Shown here: positions 52,770 to 63,600 of the stretch, one piece after another
Position numbering within the stretch: position 1 is the first letter of the stretch
How the letters are laid out: each line of letters opens with the position of its first letter
NCBI GenBank assembly: GCA_014529385.2
Contig: CM043958.1
Coordinates: forward strand, 119,097,018 to 119,161,017
Source: Adiantum capillus-veneris
Lineage: Eukaryota; Streptophyta; Polypodiopsida; Polypodiales; Pteridaceae
Reading direction: 5' to 3'
Length of the DNA stretch: 64,000 bases
Notes under the pieces: generated by a model
Told to the model about the DNA's origin: nothing
Databases searched by the model: none
The model's input: the letters and a program-made list of their open reading frames with translations, nothing else
Made by a program: the position numbers and the translations under genes

Positions 52770-53236
52770 CTCTAATGTAGCATTGTAAGCATTGACAAGG
52801 TTCATACTATCCTTAAGCTGTATTCCTTGCATCCATCTAGGATCTTCAAAAGGATAATTTTTGAACTTAATAAGATACCATCAGATAATCTTACCATGTC
52901 ATAGTACCTTGTCTACATGCCGAAGGATAGCTTCGGGTTGCAACACCTCTTCTTGGTCTTCAACTTCGGGAGGGTCTTCAGTAATTGGTTCACTTGGTGG
53001 CTCTCCTTTGTAGGACTTAAGTAGGCTCACATGAAAAGCATTGTGTATGATCCAATGGTTGGGCAACTTGAGTTGGTAAGCCGTCTCATTGATGAGCTTT
53101 AAAATTTGGAAAGGGCCATAGTATCTTTTTGCTAGCTTAGCATAAAACTTTTGACGGCCCGTAGGATTTTTGCCCGTGGTTTGCCTTAATCAAGCCTTAG
53201 GAAACTTAAGCAAGACCCAATAATTTTCTTTGAATG
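52770..53236 (-). pseudogene. Integrase C-terminal region and chromodomain
   Basis: Minus strand: TFKENYWVLLKFPKA, FYAKLAKRYYGPFQILKLIN (GPF motif), LPNHWIIHNAFHVSLLKSYK, then the chromodomain HGKII...YLIKFKNYPFEDPRWMQG. The usual ATW of the chromodomain is changed to PRW. It connects, across the TIR insertion at 53241-54580, with the integrase core upstream. Confidence 0.85.
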
Positions 53237-53240
53237 TTAA

Positions 53241-54580
53241 CACTAGGTTGGTAATGGGACACTTTTATGTCCTGGGACACTTTTATGTCCTGTTAAGTGA
53301 CCATTTTCCTTGAATTATGTCAAGAGTTTCAAAATGGATTTTGAGGTGCTATCTATCTAGAAAGTTGTCTCATGAGCTGAAAAAAACTCCACATTTTTTT
53401 GGAATATCAATTCCATCTTTAACCTTGTCCTTGCACAACATTTCACAAACTAAACTGTGTGAAAAAACGGGTCCTGTTTTTGGCTTTTTTCAACTTTTTG
53501 CAACTATACCACTCTAGAATTCATGTTTGTGAGGTCTATAATGCTAGAGAACTATCTTTAGTAGTCCTCAACATGTCCTGATGCTTCTAGGGAGACATAA
53601 ATGTTAAAGTTGTAAGTTATGACCAAATTACAAAAATTGTCAAATCCTGTTTTTTAGCCAATTTTAGCTCTTCTATGATTTTTTTGGTGGCTTTCATGAT
53701 ATCCAAATGCAGTTTTGATTTTCTATGTCACACATTGTAACATAAAGCTAATATTCCTTGAGTTTTGGGGCACCTAATACCCTATTTTGCATAGTAGACA
53801 ACGATGGTTGATTTTTTCAATTATAGAAGAAAACGAAACATTCTAGTATATCAAGTATATCTTTTTCAATATTGTTAGTTTCTTGTGACAACTACATGCA
53901 TTTTGTAGTTAGTAACCATATCTAGTCATAAGGATCAAATTTGGCTAGATATTGAATAGTTTCTATGGGATTCTACAACTCATAATGTTGAACACAGATT
54001 TTTCATGTTTGCTGTATTTAGCACTTCATCTTTGTCCCCAAGATTCCCCTTGGTAAGAGATGTAATATTCTTTTGACATGCTCCATGGCTCCTTATGAAC
54101 CTAAATAACAATAGGGAACTAAGAAAACATGTATATATTATTTGTATTGAGCGTGGCTATAGAAACTTTGATGATAGGTTTGCAGAATGGTAAAAATTCA
54201 ACTTTTTTTGTACCTATTTCTTTTGGAAAAACAAAAAATAGTGATTGAGAAGCAATCATATGTTCTAGTCACCAACCCATTGAAGTTAACTAGGGAATTT
54301 ATCTCAAGTCCTACAAAAATCCATAATCTTATTTTTATGCAACAAAACGTAAGAAATGACTGTTTTGATGAAAATGTACTGGTCCATCAACTTTGGAGGC
54401 TTGGTGTGACCAAAAGATGAGAAATTTTACAAGTTTCTTATTTTTTACATGTATAGTAGGCCTTGAACTATAATCTCATGAAAGTATTTTACAAAATGAG
54501 TGGATCTACTATGGTTTTGGAGGTTTTTTTCAAAACCCTGAAAGGACACTTTTACGTCCTGTTAGGTTACCAACCTAGTG
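53241..54580. mobile_element. 1.34 kb TIR element with TTAA duplication
   Basis: Ends are CACTAGGTTGGTAA and its exact inverse TTACCAACCTAGTG (14 bp). TTAA flanks both sides (53237-53240, 54581-54584), and removal of the element plus one TTAA restores the integrase reading. Just inside the left end, GGGACACTTTTATGTCCT occurs twice in tandem; a similar GGACACTTTTACGTCCTG lies inside the right end in the same orientation. It is AT-rich and non-coding, so non-autonomous. The CACTA-like terminus with a 4 bp TTAA site (or a 3 bp site within it) does not settle the superfamily. Confidence 0.88.
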
Positions 54581-54584
54581 TTAA

Positions 54585-55600
54585 GACCCTTTTGTGCTTC
54601 TCAGCCACAACTTTTTGCCTTTGTTGAGAGATGGATATAGCCTCTTTAATCTTTTGAAAAGATTCTTGTAGCTCACGGCTATACGCATCGGTGGTGAAGA
54701 TCTTCCCATGTACTTTGAGTAGCAAGGGACTTTTAGGTCTTCCCTCAATGATCTCAAAAGGTGCTTTTCCCTTAGAAGTATGTACAGTACTATTGTAGGC
54801 ATACTCTACAAGAGGTAAGTATTTTTCCCATTGTGAGTGTTGATCTACTTCGATAACATAATTCTTGAGTAGATCGAGTATTGTAAGATTGTCTCTGTCA
54901 CTTTGGCCATCCGTTTGTGGGTGATAGGCCAAAGAGAAATTCAATCTTGTTCCTATATTTTCAAAGAGACCTTTCCAAAAATTACTGGTCATTCTAGGAT
55001 CTCTATCTGACACGATGGATGTTGGTAATCCATGGTGTTTTAAAATTTGTGATATGAAGAGAGTTTCCGTTTGGTGTGTCTTAATAGTCTTTTTGACAGG
55101 AATAAAGTGTGCTAGCTTGCTAAATCTCTCGCCTATTGTCCATATTCCCGTATTCCATGGAAAGATTGGGTAATCCAAAGATGAAATCCATGGATATACT
55201 CTCCCATGGTGAATCTGGGATAGGCAATGGCTGGAGTAATCCAGGTTGCTTCCCTCTATCATATTTGGTCTTTTGGCATACTACACATTTTGAAACATAC
55301 TCTTGTATGTCCACTTTTATGGTAGTTCAATAGAAATACGTCTCTACTCCTCGAAGAGTAGGTTGAATACCTTTATGCCCCGCGTAGGGAGGAGCATGGG
55401 ATTCATACATAACTTTCTCACGAAGGGAATGTGTAACACATAGCCTATTTTCGTGGAGACAATAACCATCTTGCAAGGTGAATGGTTTCTCTTTCTTCCC
55501 CAAAGCAAGGGCTGACATTATGTCTCTAAAGTCAGGGTCATTAGCATACTCATCTATCATAGTGGATAGATCATTGCGAGTAGATATAGACACCACATTA
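54585..55600 (-). pseudogene. Integrase of chromovirus C
   Basis: Minus strand: the zinc domain ESHAPPYAGHKGIQPTL, YVSKCVVCQKTK; then SISMDFIFGLP (first Asp), RFSKLAHFIPVKK, SIVSDRDPRMTSNFWKGLF (second Asp), YHPQTDGQSDRDNLT. In the last motif the catalytic Glu of DGQTE is replaced by Asp. A frame break at about 55130 and a stop at 55327 separate domains. It joins RNase H upstream. Confidence 0.9.
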
Positions 55601-55614
55601 ACTTTTGGTCGTCG

Positions 55615-56064
55615 TCAAAGTGCATCAGCCACTTGATTGTGCTTACCAGTTATGTGAGAAATATGGAAATTAAATTGTGAAAGAAAATTTTCCCACCTCA
55701 TTTGTTTGTCGAAAAGCTTGGTTTGCGTCATGAAATACTTGAGACCTTGGTGGTCCGTTTGTAGAATAAATGGAGTCCCCAATAGGTAGTGCTTCCATGT
55801 GTCTAGGGCATGTAGAACAGCTAAAAGCTCTTTCTCATAAATACCCAAGACTCGTTCATCCGTATTGAGCCTTTGGCTCTCATATGCTATGGCATGCCCT
55901 TCTTGAAGCAAAACTGGTCCAAGGCAATCACCACAAGCATCACATTGGACCTCAAATGCTTTTGAGAGATCGGGAAGCATGAGGACTGGTTGAGAGGTAA
56001 GCTTCTCCTTCATGAGCTTGTCAAAAGCATTTTTCTCCTTAGCAGTTTCATACATACTTAACAT
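55615..56064 (-). pseudogene. RNase H of chromovirus C
   Basis: Minus strand: FEVQCDACGDCLGPVLLQEG (first Asp), YEKELLAVLHALDTWKHYLL (Glu), FILQTDHQGLKYFMTQ (second Asp) and GKHNQVADAL (last Asp). All four acidic residues are present. It continues directly from RT and into the integrase. Confidence 0.92.
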
Positions 56065-56069
56065 TCTTT

Positions 56070-57293
56070 CTAGTTAAGTCGTATAGTGGTCCTGCTACTT
56101 GAGAGAATTTTGCTATGAAGCGTCTATAGTATACGCACATACCAATAAAGTTTCTTAGCTCATGTAGATTCCTTGGATTAGGCCATGATTTTTATTACCT
56201 CTAACTTTGATGGATCCATACGGATACCATCTTGAGAGATAATATGACCTAGGTATTGAATCTCTTGAAGGAAAAAATTGCTTTTCTTATGGTTGAGAAA
56301 AAGCTTATTCTCCCTCAATGCTTGAAAAATCACTTGGAGGTGTTGCTTATGTTCCTCCAAAGACTTGGAGTAGATGATGATATCATCAAAGAACACTCCA
56401 CTGAATTTACAATAAGGTCTAAAACTTTTCTCCATTAGACGATTGAATGTAGTTGGTGCATTAGTCAAGCCAAAAGGCATGACTAGATATTCATAAAGAC
56501 CAAAAATTATGCAAAACACGATCTTTAGGATATCTTCATCCACTATCCTTATTTGATGATAGCCACTTTTAAGGTCAATCCTACTGAAGTAGGTAGAGCC
56601 TTGTAGCTTATCAAACAGATCTTCTACCTGAGGCACGGGAAATCTGTTTTTGATAGTGATATGGTTTAGTGCTCCATAGTCCACACACATACGGTATGTA
56701 CCATCTTTCTTTTGCACTAAAAGGACTGGAGAACAAAAGGGAGAGGAACTAGGCCTCACCATCCCTTTGTCTACCAATTCCTGTACTTGCCTCATGATCT
56801 CCTCTTGTTGAGCTTGTGAGACTTGATAAGGAGGCTTGCTAGGCGGTGAGCTTCCTGGAAGGAGCTCAATGTTATGGTCATCATCCCCTCGTTTTGGAGG
56901 TAAGTCCATAGGGATATCATCGATGAACACATCTTGGAATCCTTTTAGAAAATTAGACAAGTCTAACTCTTCTTGATTCCTAACATTTACATGTGATGAA
57001 ACATTAGGATCTTTTAGAGACTCTTTGTTGACAAAAATCATGTACGCGGAAATTGAGCTCTTCATTGACTTATCAAAAGCAAGAGGATTTACAAGCGGAA
57101 TAGTGCAACCACGCTCACTAGCATTTATATACATGTTCTTTCCCCTGTAGGTGAAGTAGATTCTCCTTTTAGGGAACTTCATATTGGCAGCCATGCGGCC
57201 AAACCATGGTGCCCCTAGGATAGCATCCTCATGTTGGAGAGGAGAGATGAAAATTTCTTCTTTGTCGACATAGATTTGGACATGAAGCCTCAA
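56070..57293 (-). pseudogene. Protease end and reverse transcriptase of chromovirus C
   Basis: Minus strand, open for 371 codons: HEDAILGAPWFGRM (protease C-terminal motif), FLKGFQDVFIDDIP, VRPSSSPFCSPVLLVQKKDG, MCVDYGALNHITIKNRFPVP, FSRIDLKSGYHQIRI, YLVMPFGLTNAPTTFNRLM, and VFFDDIIIYSKSLEEH at about 56378-56392. It is well preserved: only the last ~30 codons of the thumb are broken. The high preservation suggests a fairly recent element compared with chromovirus B. Confidence 0.93.
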
Positions 57294-58898
57294 CTTCGCA
57301 ATCTAGGAGTAATGGAGTCTTGTTGTCCCTTGAAAGGTGTGTCAGCCATTACCATATCTCCCATCTCAAAAGCTTGAATGCCCAACTTGGTGGCCAACTC
57401 CGCTGATATGAATTTGTGAGTAGAGCCAGGGTCAAACAAGATGAAGGAATCATGCTCTCTTACCTTTCCCCAAGCATAGGAAAGTGATGATCCTTTGCAA
57501 TGAGCATCCTCTTTTGGAGTGTCGATAGTGGAAGCCCTAGGAGTCTCATTGCGAGCATTCTTCTTGGGGCAAGAGCTATAGCCATGTCCTTGATCCCCAA
57601 ACTTAAAACATTTATGGTCCTTGAGAAAAGCTTCAAGCTCTTCAGGAGAGAGTTTGTTTTTGCCTTTGTAAACTCCCTTCTCCTTGGACCGATTGTTGTT
57701 GTTGTTGTTGTTGGAAGTGCCTTGGGAAGAATTTTGAACATTGGTTTTCCCCTTTGCATCATTTTTGTCTTTGTTTTCCATGGGCTTGACATTTTGTCTA
57801 GCCCCTTGATGGAAATTGATGCGTGAAGCAACCATGGTGTGATGGATTACTTTGCTAATAGTACCAGGCCGTTGAGAATTGATGTATTTGGCCATCTCTT
57901 CAGGTAATCCCACACAGAATTGGTGCCTTTGCTCAACAAAGTCTATCTTTTGAAAGACAGTAGCCTTGAGATGTAAATCCCAAAACTTGCCTACATACTT
58001 GTGGATAGACTCATGAGAGAGAATCTTTAGACTGTGCCATTCGGTAAGCACTTTGTCCTTTGCATCGCTTGCAAGGAATTGCTTCATGATGGAAACTCGT
58101 AGAGTTTTCCATGTCTTTGGGGCTTTGTTGTTGCCACAAAGGCTAGCCCACCATTGACGAGCTGATTTTTGAAAGTGCATAGCTACATATGGCGTAGCTT
58201 GGAGGACTCCATGAAGCCCTCGTCTCCAAAGGCCGCATCAAATTGCGATGAAGGCCAACACTTTGTCAGTAGCACCAAAGGTGCCATCATAGGTGAGAAA
58301 AGAGATACTCTTTCCTCCCTCCTTGAACTTCTTTATCTTTTGTGACCTTTTCCATGCAGGGAATGATTTGCGATGTCCTCCCCTCTTGTATTCTCTAGGA
58401 GAATAGCCATAGCTTTCATCGGAAGAGGAGGAAGGTGAAGAAGAAGGAGAAGAGGGTGACCTCTTCCTAGCCTTTTTCTTCCTTTGTTTCCTCTCTTCCT
58501 TTTCGGAATGACGAGGAGAAGGATTGTGTGTTGATCTTTTCCTCTTGGGAGGAGTGGGCGATCATCTAGACCGCCGTCTTCGTGGAGTCACATCTTCAAA
58601 GGAACCTAAATTTTCATTGCTTTCTTGCTCTTTGGATTCCTCCTCTCAAATGGGAGAGTCTTCTTTTCGGGGTCTCTTCAAGAGGCCTCCTAAGCTCTCT
58701 CTCCTCTTGGAGAGGAAGGGAAATTCCATAAGCACAAACTTTTTGAGTAACTTCGGCTTGCAAAGCATGGTTGCTCATAGCTTGTTGCAACTTAGTGATG
58801 AGATAATTCACAAACATGGGGGCATCATCATTAGCACCTTCATGTGCAAAATCAAAGCTATCGATCTTCATTCTACTCTCTTGATTATTGTCAGCCAT
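57290..58898 (-). pseudogene. Gag and protease start of chromovirus C
   Basis: An ATG at 58896-58898 gives MADNNQESRMKIDSF. An Arg/Ser-rich, acidic-basic stretch follows to about 58350. The capsid domain (FKEGGKSISFLTYDG, HFQKSARQWWASLCG, EWHSLKILSHESIHKYVGKF) lies at about 58330-57900. The zinc knuckle is CFKFGDQGHGYSSCP at about 57600, where the second Cys is replaced by Phe. The protease active site DPGSTHKFIS lies at about 57430. A run of Asn codons comes from a GTT repeat (57694-57714). Stops occur at about 58617 and 58240. Confidence 0.88.
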
Positions 58899-59291
58899 GC
58901 TAACAGAATTTATGTATGTACTTAGTGTATGCTTTGGCAATTCAAAACCTTAGTTGCCACTCCTCTTAGCCTTTGAAAATTGGCTCTTAAGTATCTACAC
59001 CCACGGCTTGAAGTGGTTAATTATAGAGAGTAGTGGATAGGTCTAACATAGCAGAGTTGTCGAGGGCTAGCTCTTTTTGGACTTCTTATGGCTCAATAAT
59101 GGTAAGCCGTAGACAAGTCTAAAAAGACTCCATTATTAAGTCCAAAGCTCCCGAGATGTGCACCATATCCCACATAGTGGGCTCAAAAAAATTGATAATA
59201 GATCCTAGTCCCACTTACCCTAATATAATTAACAACATCAACCATTTATAGGCTACTTAAGGACCTCTCTTCTTAAGCAAGAAAAGAGAAA

Positions 59292-59309
59292 CCAAATACT
59301 CAGATACCA
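59292..59309 (-). promoter_or_regulatory. Primer binding site of chromovirus C
   Basis: On the minus strand TGGTATCTGAGTATTTGG follows the LTR end CATTACA after one base. It resembles the TGGTATCAGAGC primer site for initiator tRNA-Met, with one mismatch in the first 12. Confidence 0.8.
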
Positions 59310-59310
59310 A

Positions 59311-60870
59311 TGTAATGGAATTGGCCTATTAACTTGAGAGTAGTGAAAATTAATGAGAGTATTGTTGAGAGATTACTTTGTGAGCATAGTAGGTGAACAT
59401 AATTGAAGATATCAACATAGACATAGCAATTAGTTAACTTGGAATGAACAATACTTTTGCAAGAGAGAGAATTTAGAGAACATGACAATAGTTGAGGACC
59501 GGATTTACGTGGAGCCGGTCCCCCCTCCAATAGGCATTTGTATTATTATTTCTCCCATTAAGAGAGACTTGTTACAATACAATCTTTGTGTTCCTTATGA
59601 CCTAGGTGATGCAATGAAGATGGAAAGCTTCATGCATCACAAGAATAACATAAAACTTTGAAGAAAGCTTTGACTATCCCAAGCCTCAGTCCCAAGACCT
59701 GAAACACCTTTGAAGGTGGAGAGAGCTAGCAGGGAATGAGGGTAGGGAAGAGGAATAAGAAACATTTCATAGGAGAAAGAATTAGTTCCTCACTTATCAT
59801 AACTCTTCTTGCTAGCATACATAATAGCATAGTAATGAAGATGGAGAAGATGGCAAGCTTAAGCATTGAAGCATGGCTCTTGGTTGGATTTGCACTCCAT
59901 AGCCAAGAGTGTTGGTGTAGGCTCTCAACCTCTACTCGCTTGGAGAAGGAGAGGGAGATCATGCACTTTTCACTATGCAAAATGAGAGTGTGTGTGGCAG
60001 AGTATACCCTCTAAGCAACCTCGTAGCTTGCTTTGGTCGACCCCCCCTTGTAGCTCATGCTTGAAGCTCATTGGACCCCTCCAAGCCTAGCCAATCATAA
60101 GCGGGATGCATTACAAGCAGCCTTAGGACAAGTGTCCCCCTTTCCCCTTTGAGAGAGAGGACTTGATAAATGCAAAATCAATTAATTAAATCTCCTAAAT
60201 TATCATTGGACCCCTTGGGTGGCCAACCAATAGGCTTCAGACACACCATGAGGGCAACATGAGGATTAACTTGACAAGTGTCCCCTTTTCTTTCTTCGTA
60301 CCAAGCATGACTTGTGTGAGTGTGTGGGTGTTCTCTCTCATCCCCCCTCTTGTAGGGATCTCCCCCTCCTTGTAGGAATTGGATTTGACCTTTTGACACC
60401 TCAAGCCCCTCATGCATAGGTTCTATTCCCACCACAAGCTTGGCCCTTAAGCACTTCAAGCTTGGGTTGGGTTCTCACCTCAAGTACAGCCCTAGCATGT
60501 CAAGCACCTCAAGCATCTCAATCATCAAGCACCTCAAGCATCTCAAGCACCTCAGTCATCAAGCACCTTAAGCTCGGGCCGGGTTCCCACCTCAAGCTCA
60601 GTCCTAGCTTAACTAAGGTCAAAGGACTTTTACACACATTATTGGAGGTCTTCAATGAAGCCAACCCTAAGGTCTTATGCTCCATTGGTTAGCCTTCCTC
60701 TTTGATGGACCATCTCTCATTTGGCCCCTTTACCATTGGCCCCGTGTTGAAATAGATCTATAAGCACATGTCTATATCTTAACACTTGTTCCCGTTTATT
60801 CTCCCACATTAAGTGATCAGTTTAATATGAGAAAATCATTTGGGTTGGTTAGATATTAGATTTTATGACA
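59311..60870 (-). repeat. 5' LTR of chromovirus C (long form)
   Basis: The outer blocks (59311-59587 and 60458-60870) match the left LTR closely. The middle 59588-60457 is unique to this copy and is flanked by CTT on both sides, so it is either an insertion here or a deletion in the other LTR at a CTT microhomology. A minisatellite of CAAGCAYCTC units lies at 60495-60570. Confidence 0.87.
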
Positions 60871-61325
60871 CTCTATGTGATGTGATGCTTAGATTTGTGA
60901 TTATTAGTCTCTAATTTCATCTAATCATTCTCTCCTCTTGTTAATTTCCTCATGTGTTGTGCACTTTCTTCATGTGTGTGCTTAATTAGAGTGTGTGTGT
61001 TGAGGCAATGGAATTGCATTTCTCTAATCTTGGCTTCCATATTCTTGTGTGTGCATGATTTTGTGAGTGAATGTTAGTCATCTGTGAGAGATTAACATCA
61101 TTTCCTTGAGCTTGTAAGACTTGAGTGATGGATCGAGGTGTGTGTGCGAAGAGCTTCCCATCTCTTCTTGCATATCCTCTTCTCTAATCACTAGCTCCTA
61201 TTCTCTCATTAGAATCCTCAATCCATCGCATTTGGTACATCCACATCTCCATGCACTAGCCGGGTTTCGATCCACCTGATTGACATTATTTCGGTGGGTT
61301 GTGTGCTATGCTATGACTGCCAACA
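60871..61325 (+). repeat. LTR end of a further plus-strand element
   Basis: The sequence runs to GACTGCCAACA at 61325, directly followed by a PBS, so it is the 3' portion of a 5' LTR. Its other end was probably overwritten by the insertion of chromovirus C. It contains several GTGTGTG-rich words and no ORF. Confidence 0.65.
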
Positions 61326-61326
61326 T

Positions 61327-61344
61327 TGGCATCATTTTCGGGGA
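61327..61344 (+). promoter_or_regulatory. Primer binding site of right-end element
   Basis: TGGCATCATTTTCGGGGA follows a GCCAACA LTR end, the same arrangement as the giant element. It resembles a mutated TGGCGCCGTTGCCGGGGA (tRNA-Asp-like) site. Confidence 0.65.
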
Positions 61345-62261
61345 TCAAGCGCCTAAGCTATAGGATCACCCGTGTTATGATTTGAGTTTAATTTTCATTA
61401 GGATTTGGTGTTGATTGAAGGAATGGCAATACGGTTTGTTTTGTGTTGCTTGTAGACTAATTTTGTGTTTTTTTCCTCTTTGTACACACTAATTTCACAC
61501 TAATCTACTAACCATTGAGTGCACACATGTGTTTATAAGCCTAACTAGAGGCAAGACAATCACTCTTTTGCAAGAAATTTGTAAAAATTTCATGCAAAAT
61601 TGTGCAATTTTTAGTGTGTAATTAGGGGATTTTTTGTTAATTATCCCCTCTAATTACTCACTAATTATATGGGCTTTTTGTGCCACACATTGCTAAATCA
61701 CTAATTGGATGCATGCCCCTTATTTTTTTGTGTTTATTTTTAATGAAATTGATGCTACACATGAGAGTTTGTGTTGGTTGCATGTTGGTGAAGGTGCGGT
61801 TAAGCGGATGCGAGAACACACACATGTGTGTAGGCGTCATTTGGAGTTGGAATCAATGTGATTCTTTAGTGTTATGTGAGTGCACTAATTTTGATTGTAT
61901 TTGTTGATTTTTGCAAGAATCCAAGTGGTTTAAGCGCACTTGATGTGCTAAAATTAGGAGCGGTTTCGTGTTTGCCTATATGTAGGCAAAAATGTGCACA
62001 TTTTAGGTGCAATTTGTGGAGATTTTTGTGCCGATTGAATGAGTAGAAAACACTTGTATGCTTGATGATGTTATGGTGATTACAGATCAGTTTTCTGAGT
62101 CACAAAATCACGCCATTATGCCGTCAAAATTGCAAAAAAATTATGTGTGTGTAAACTTGTAAGTGTGTTAATTGTGCTTGTTCATATGCAGTGACCCCAG
62201 ATTAGTGCTTGGCTAGCCTTTTATTGCTAGATTTGACATATATCGATAGATTTTGGTGACC
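61345..62261 (+). other. Leader of right-end element
   Basis: AT-rich, no ORF; many short TTTTTGTG and CTAATTAG-like words. It fits an untranslated leader between the PBS and the first ORF. Confidence 0.5.
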
Positions 62262-63600
62262 ATGACCCCTAGTGGCTCTGATTTAGTATTGTTACGGTTG
62301 GTAGGAGAGTACGACGGACTTTTATGCTATCGTGATCGACCTATACGTCACTATCATCATATTGCTCAGTATTAGGTGAGGCTTCCGCCTCATGACCATT
62401 CTACTCTTGCTTTCCAGACATTTAGAGCCAATGCACACCCTATGCTGCATGATCATCTCATAGATTCAATAGAGGTACTCTACCGAGTCCAAAGGGTAGA
62501 GACGAGACAGGAGATTATAGTGGCATATCTTGAGGACATTGTTGCCACACAGTCCCATCTAGTGACCGTTCAGCTACGACAGATGCATGATGGTATGTTA
62601 TTTGCTGATGAGGATGATCCCATGTATTCTAGAGAGTCAAAGATGCATGTCCTAGAGCCTTAGGTAGATTTTGGTGCATCCATGGGTAGTAGGACCTATG
62701 TTGGTCTTGATGGTTGGAGCACATACATGATGATTTTTTGTCTTCCATACAGACTTACTCCTAGCCCTAGATCACCTATTCGTAGTGCCATAGCGGAGCC
62801 AGAGCTAGTGTCTATGCACACACTGAGATCACCCAGTAGTAGAGCACCTTCAAGATTCCCACATAAACCCATTGTGCCACATGACACCATAGAAGATTCT
62901 AGATGTAGGTTGAGACCCGAGATTGATGCGTCTCTTGAGCAGTTATAATCGCAAAATCTATGGACCGAGACTGAGATGAGCTTGAGACCACGATCCTCAC
63001 AGCCACCATCGAGAGTCACCCTTGACACAGCGAGTGCCACACAGCTAATTATACCGAAAGCAGAGCTACCACGAGCTATCGAGATGAGAGAACTCAATGC
63101 ACGACCCATTGAGCCACAATGGACGATGCCACCACATTGTGTATCCATGAGAGAGCATCCACGGCCCTTGATGACAACGCCTACCACGCATTTTTTTTAC
63201 AGAGGTTGTTGCAACCACACCAACTTTTAGAGACATTCCACGATCACCTGACAGTGATAGAGTTGTGTCACATGAGATTATAGCTTCAATGAGCGACATG
63301 AGTCCTACAACGAGCGATGAGCTCCAGCGACTACCTATTTTGTTAGCCATCGATAGACCCATGCTAGTCTTGTGTGGTGAATAGAGAGGATTATGCATAT
63401 TTCATGATCTCAACAGGACAAGTTTCTTTCACAAACTCAAGGGCTTAGTTCAAGATACTCCCACACATCAGCTAGTGCGAGCTACACCTAGGCTAGGACT
63501 ACCAAGATCCTTCAAAGATGAGTATGACACGATGTTCTTGTCGATGCTTGAGATAGACTTATGCAACATAGAGCCTCTATCCAGTGACGATTCCTAGATA
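62262..63600 (+). pseudogene. Unrecognised first ORF of right-end element
   Basis: An ATG at 62262 opens a frame kept with three stops to 63230: MTPSGSDLVLLRLVGEYDGL, RPIRHYHHIAQY, then a helix-rich segment (YLEDIVATQSHLVTVQLRQM) and a long disordered Arg/Pro/Ser part. After a frame change comes FFHKLKGLVQDTPTHQLVRA, then PRSFKDEYDTMFLSMLEIDL. There is no capsid or zinc-knuckle motif. Its place after the PBS suggests an extra ORF ahead of gag, as in some large plant Ty3 elements, but this is inference. The element continues beyond the window. Confidence 0.45.

Larger units (their letters stand above)
51687..60870 (-). mobile_element. Chromovirus C, nearly complete LTR retrotransposon
   Basis: On the minus strand: 5' LTR (60870-59311), PBS, gag (58898 to ~57500), protease, RT, RNase H, integrase, chromodomain (~52870), polypurine tract and 3' LTR (52407-51687). 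LTR starts TGTCATAAAATC and the right copy ends CATTACA on the minus strand. The two LTRs are unequal (1560 and 721 bp) because of an 870 bp difference. The integrase C-terminal end is split by a 1.34 kb TIR element. No clear target duplication was found (flanks CAACA and CTCTA). Confidence 0.9.
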
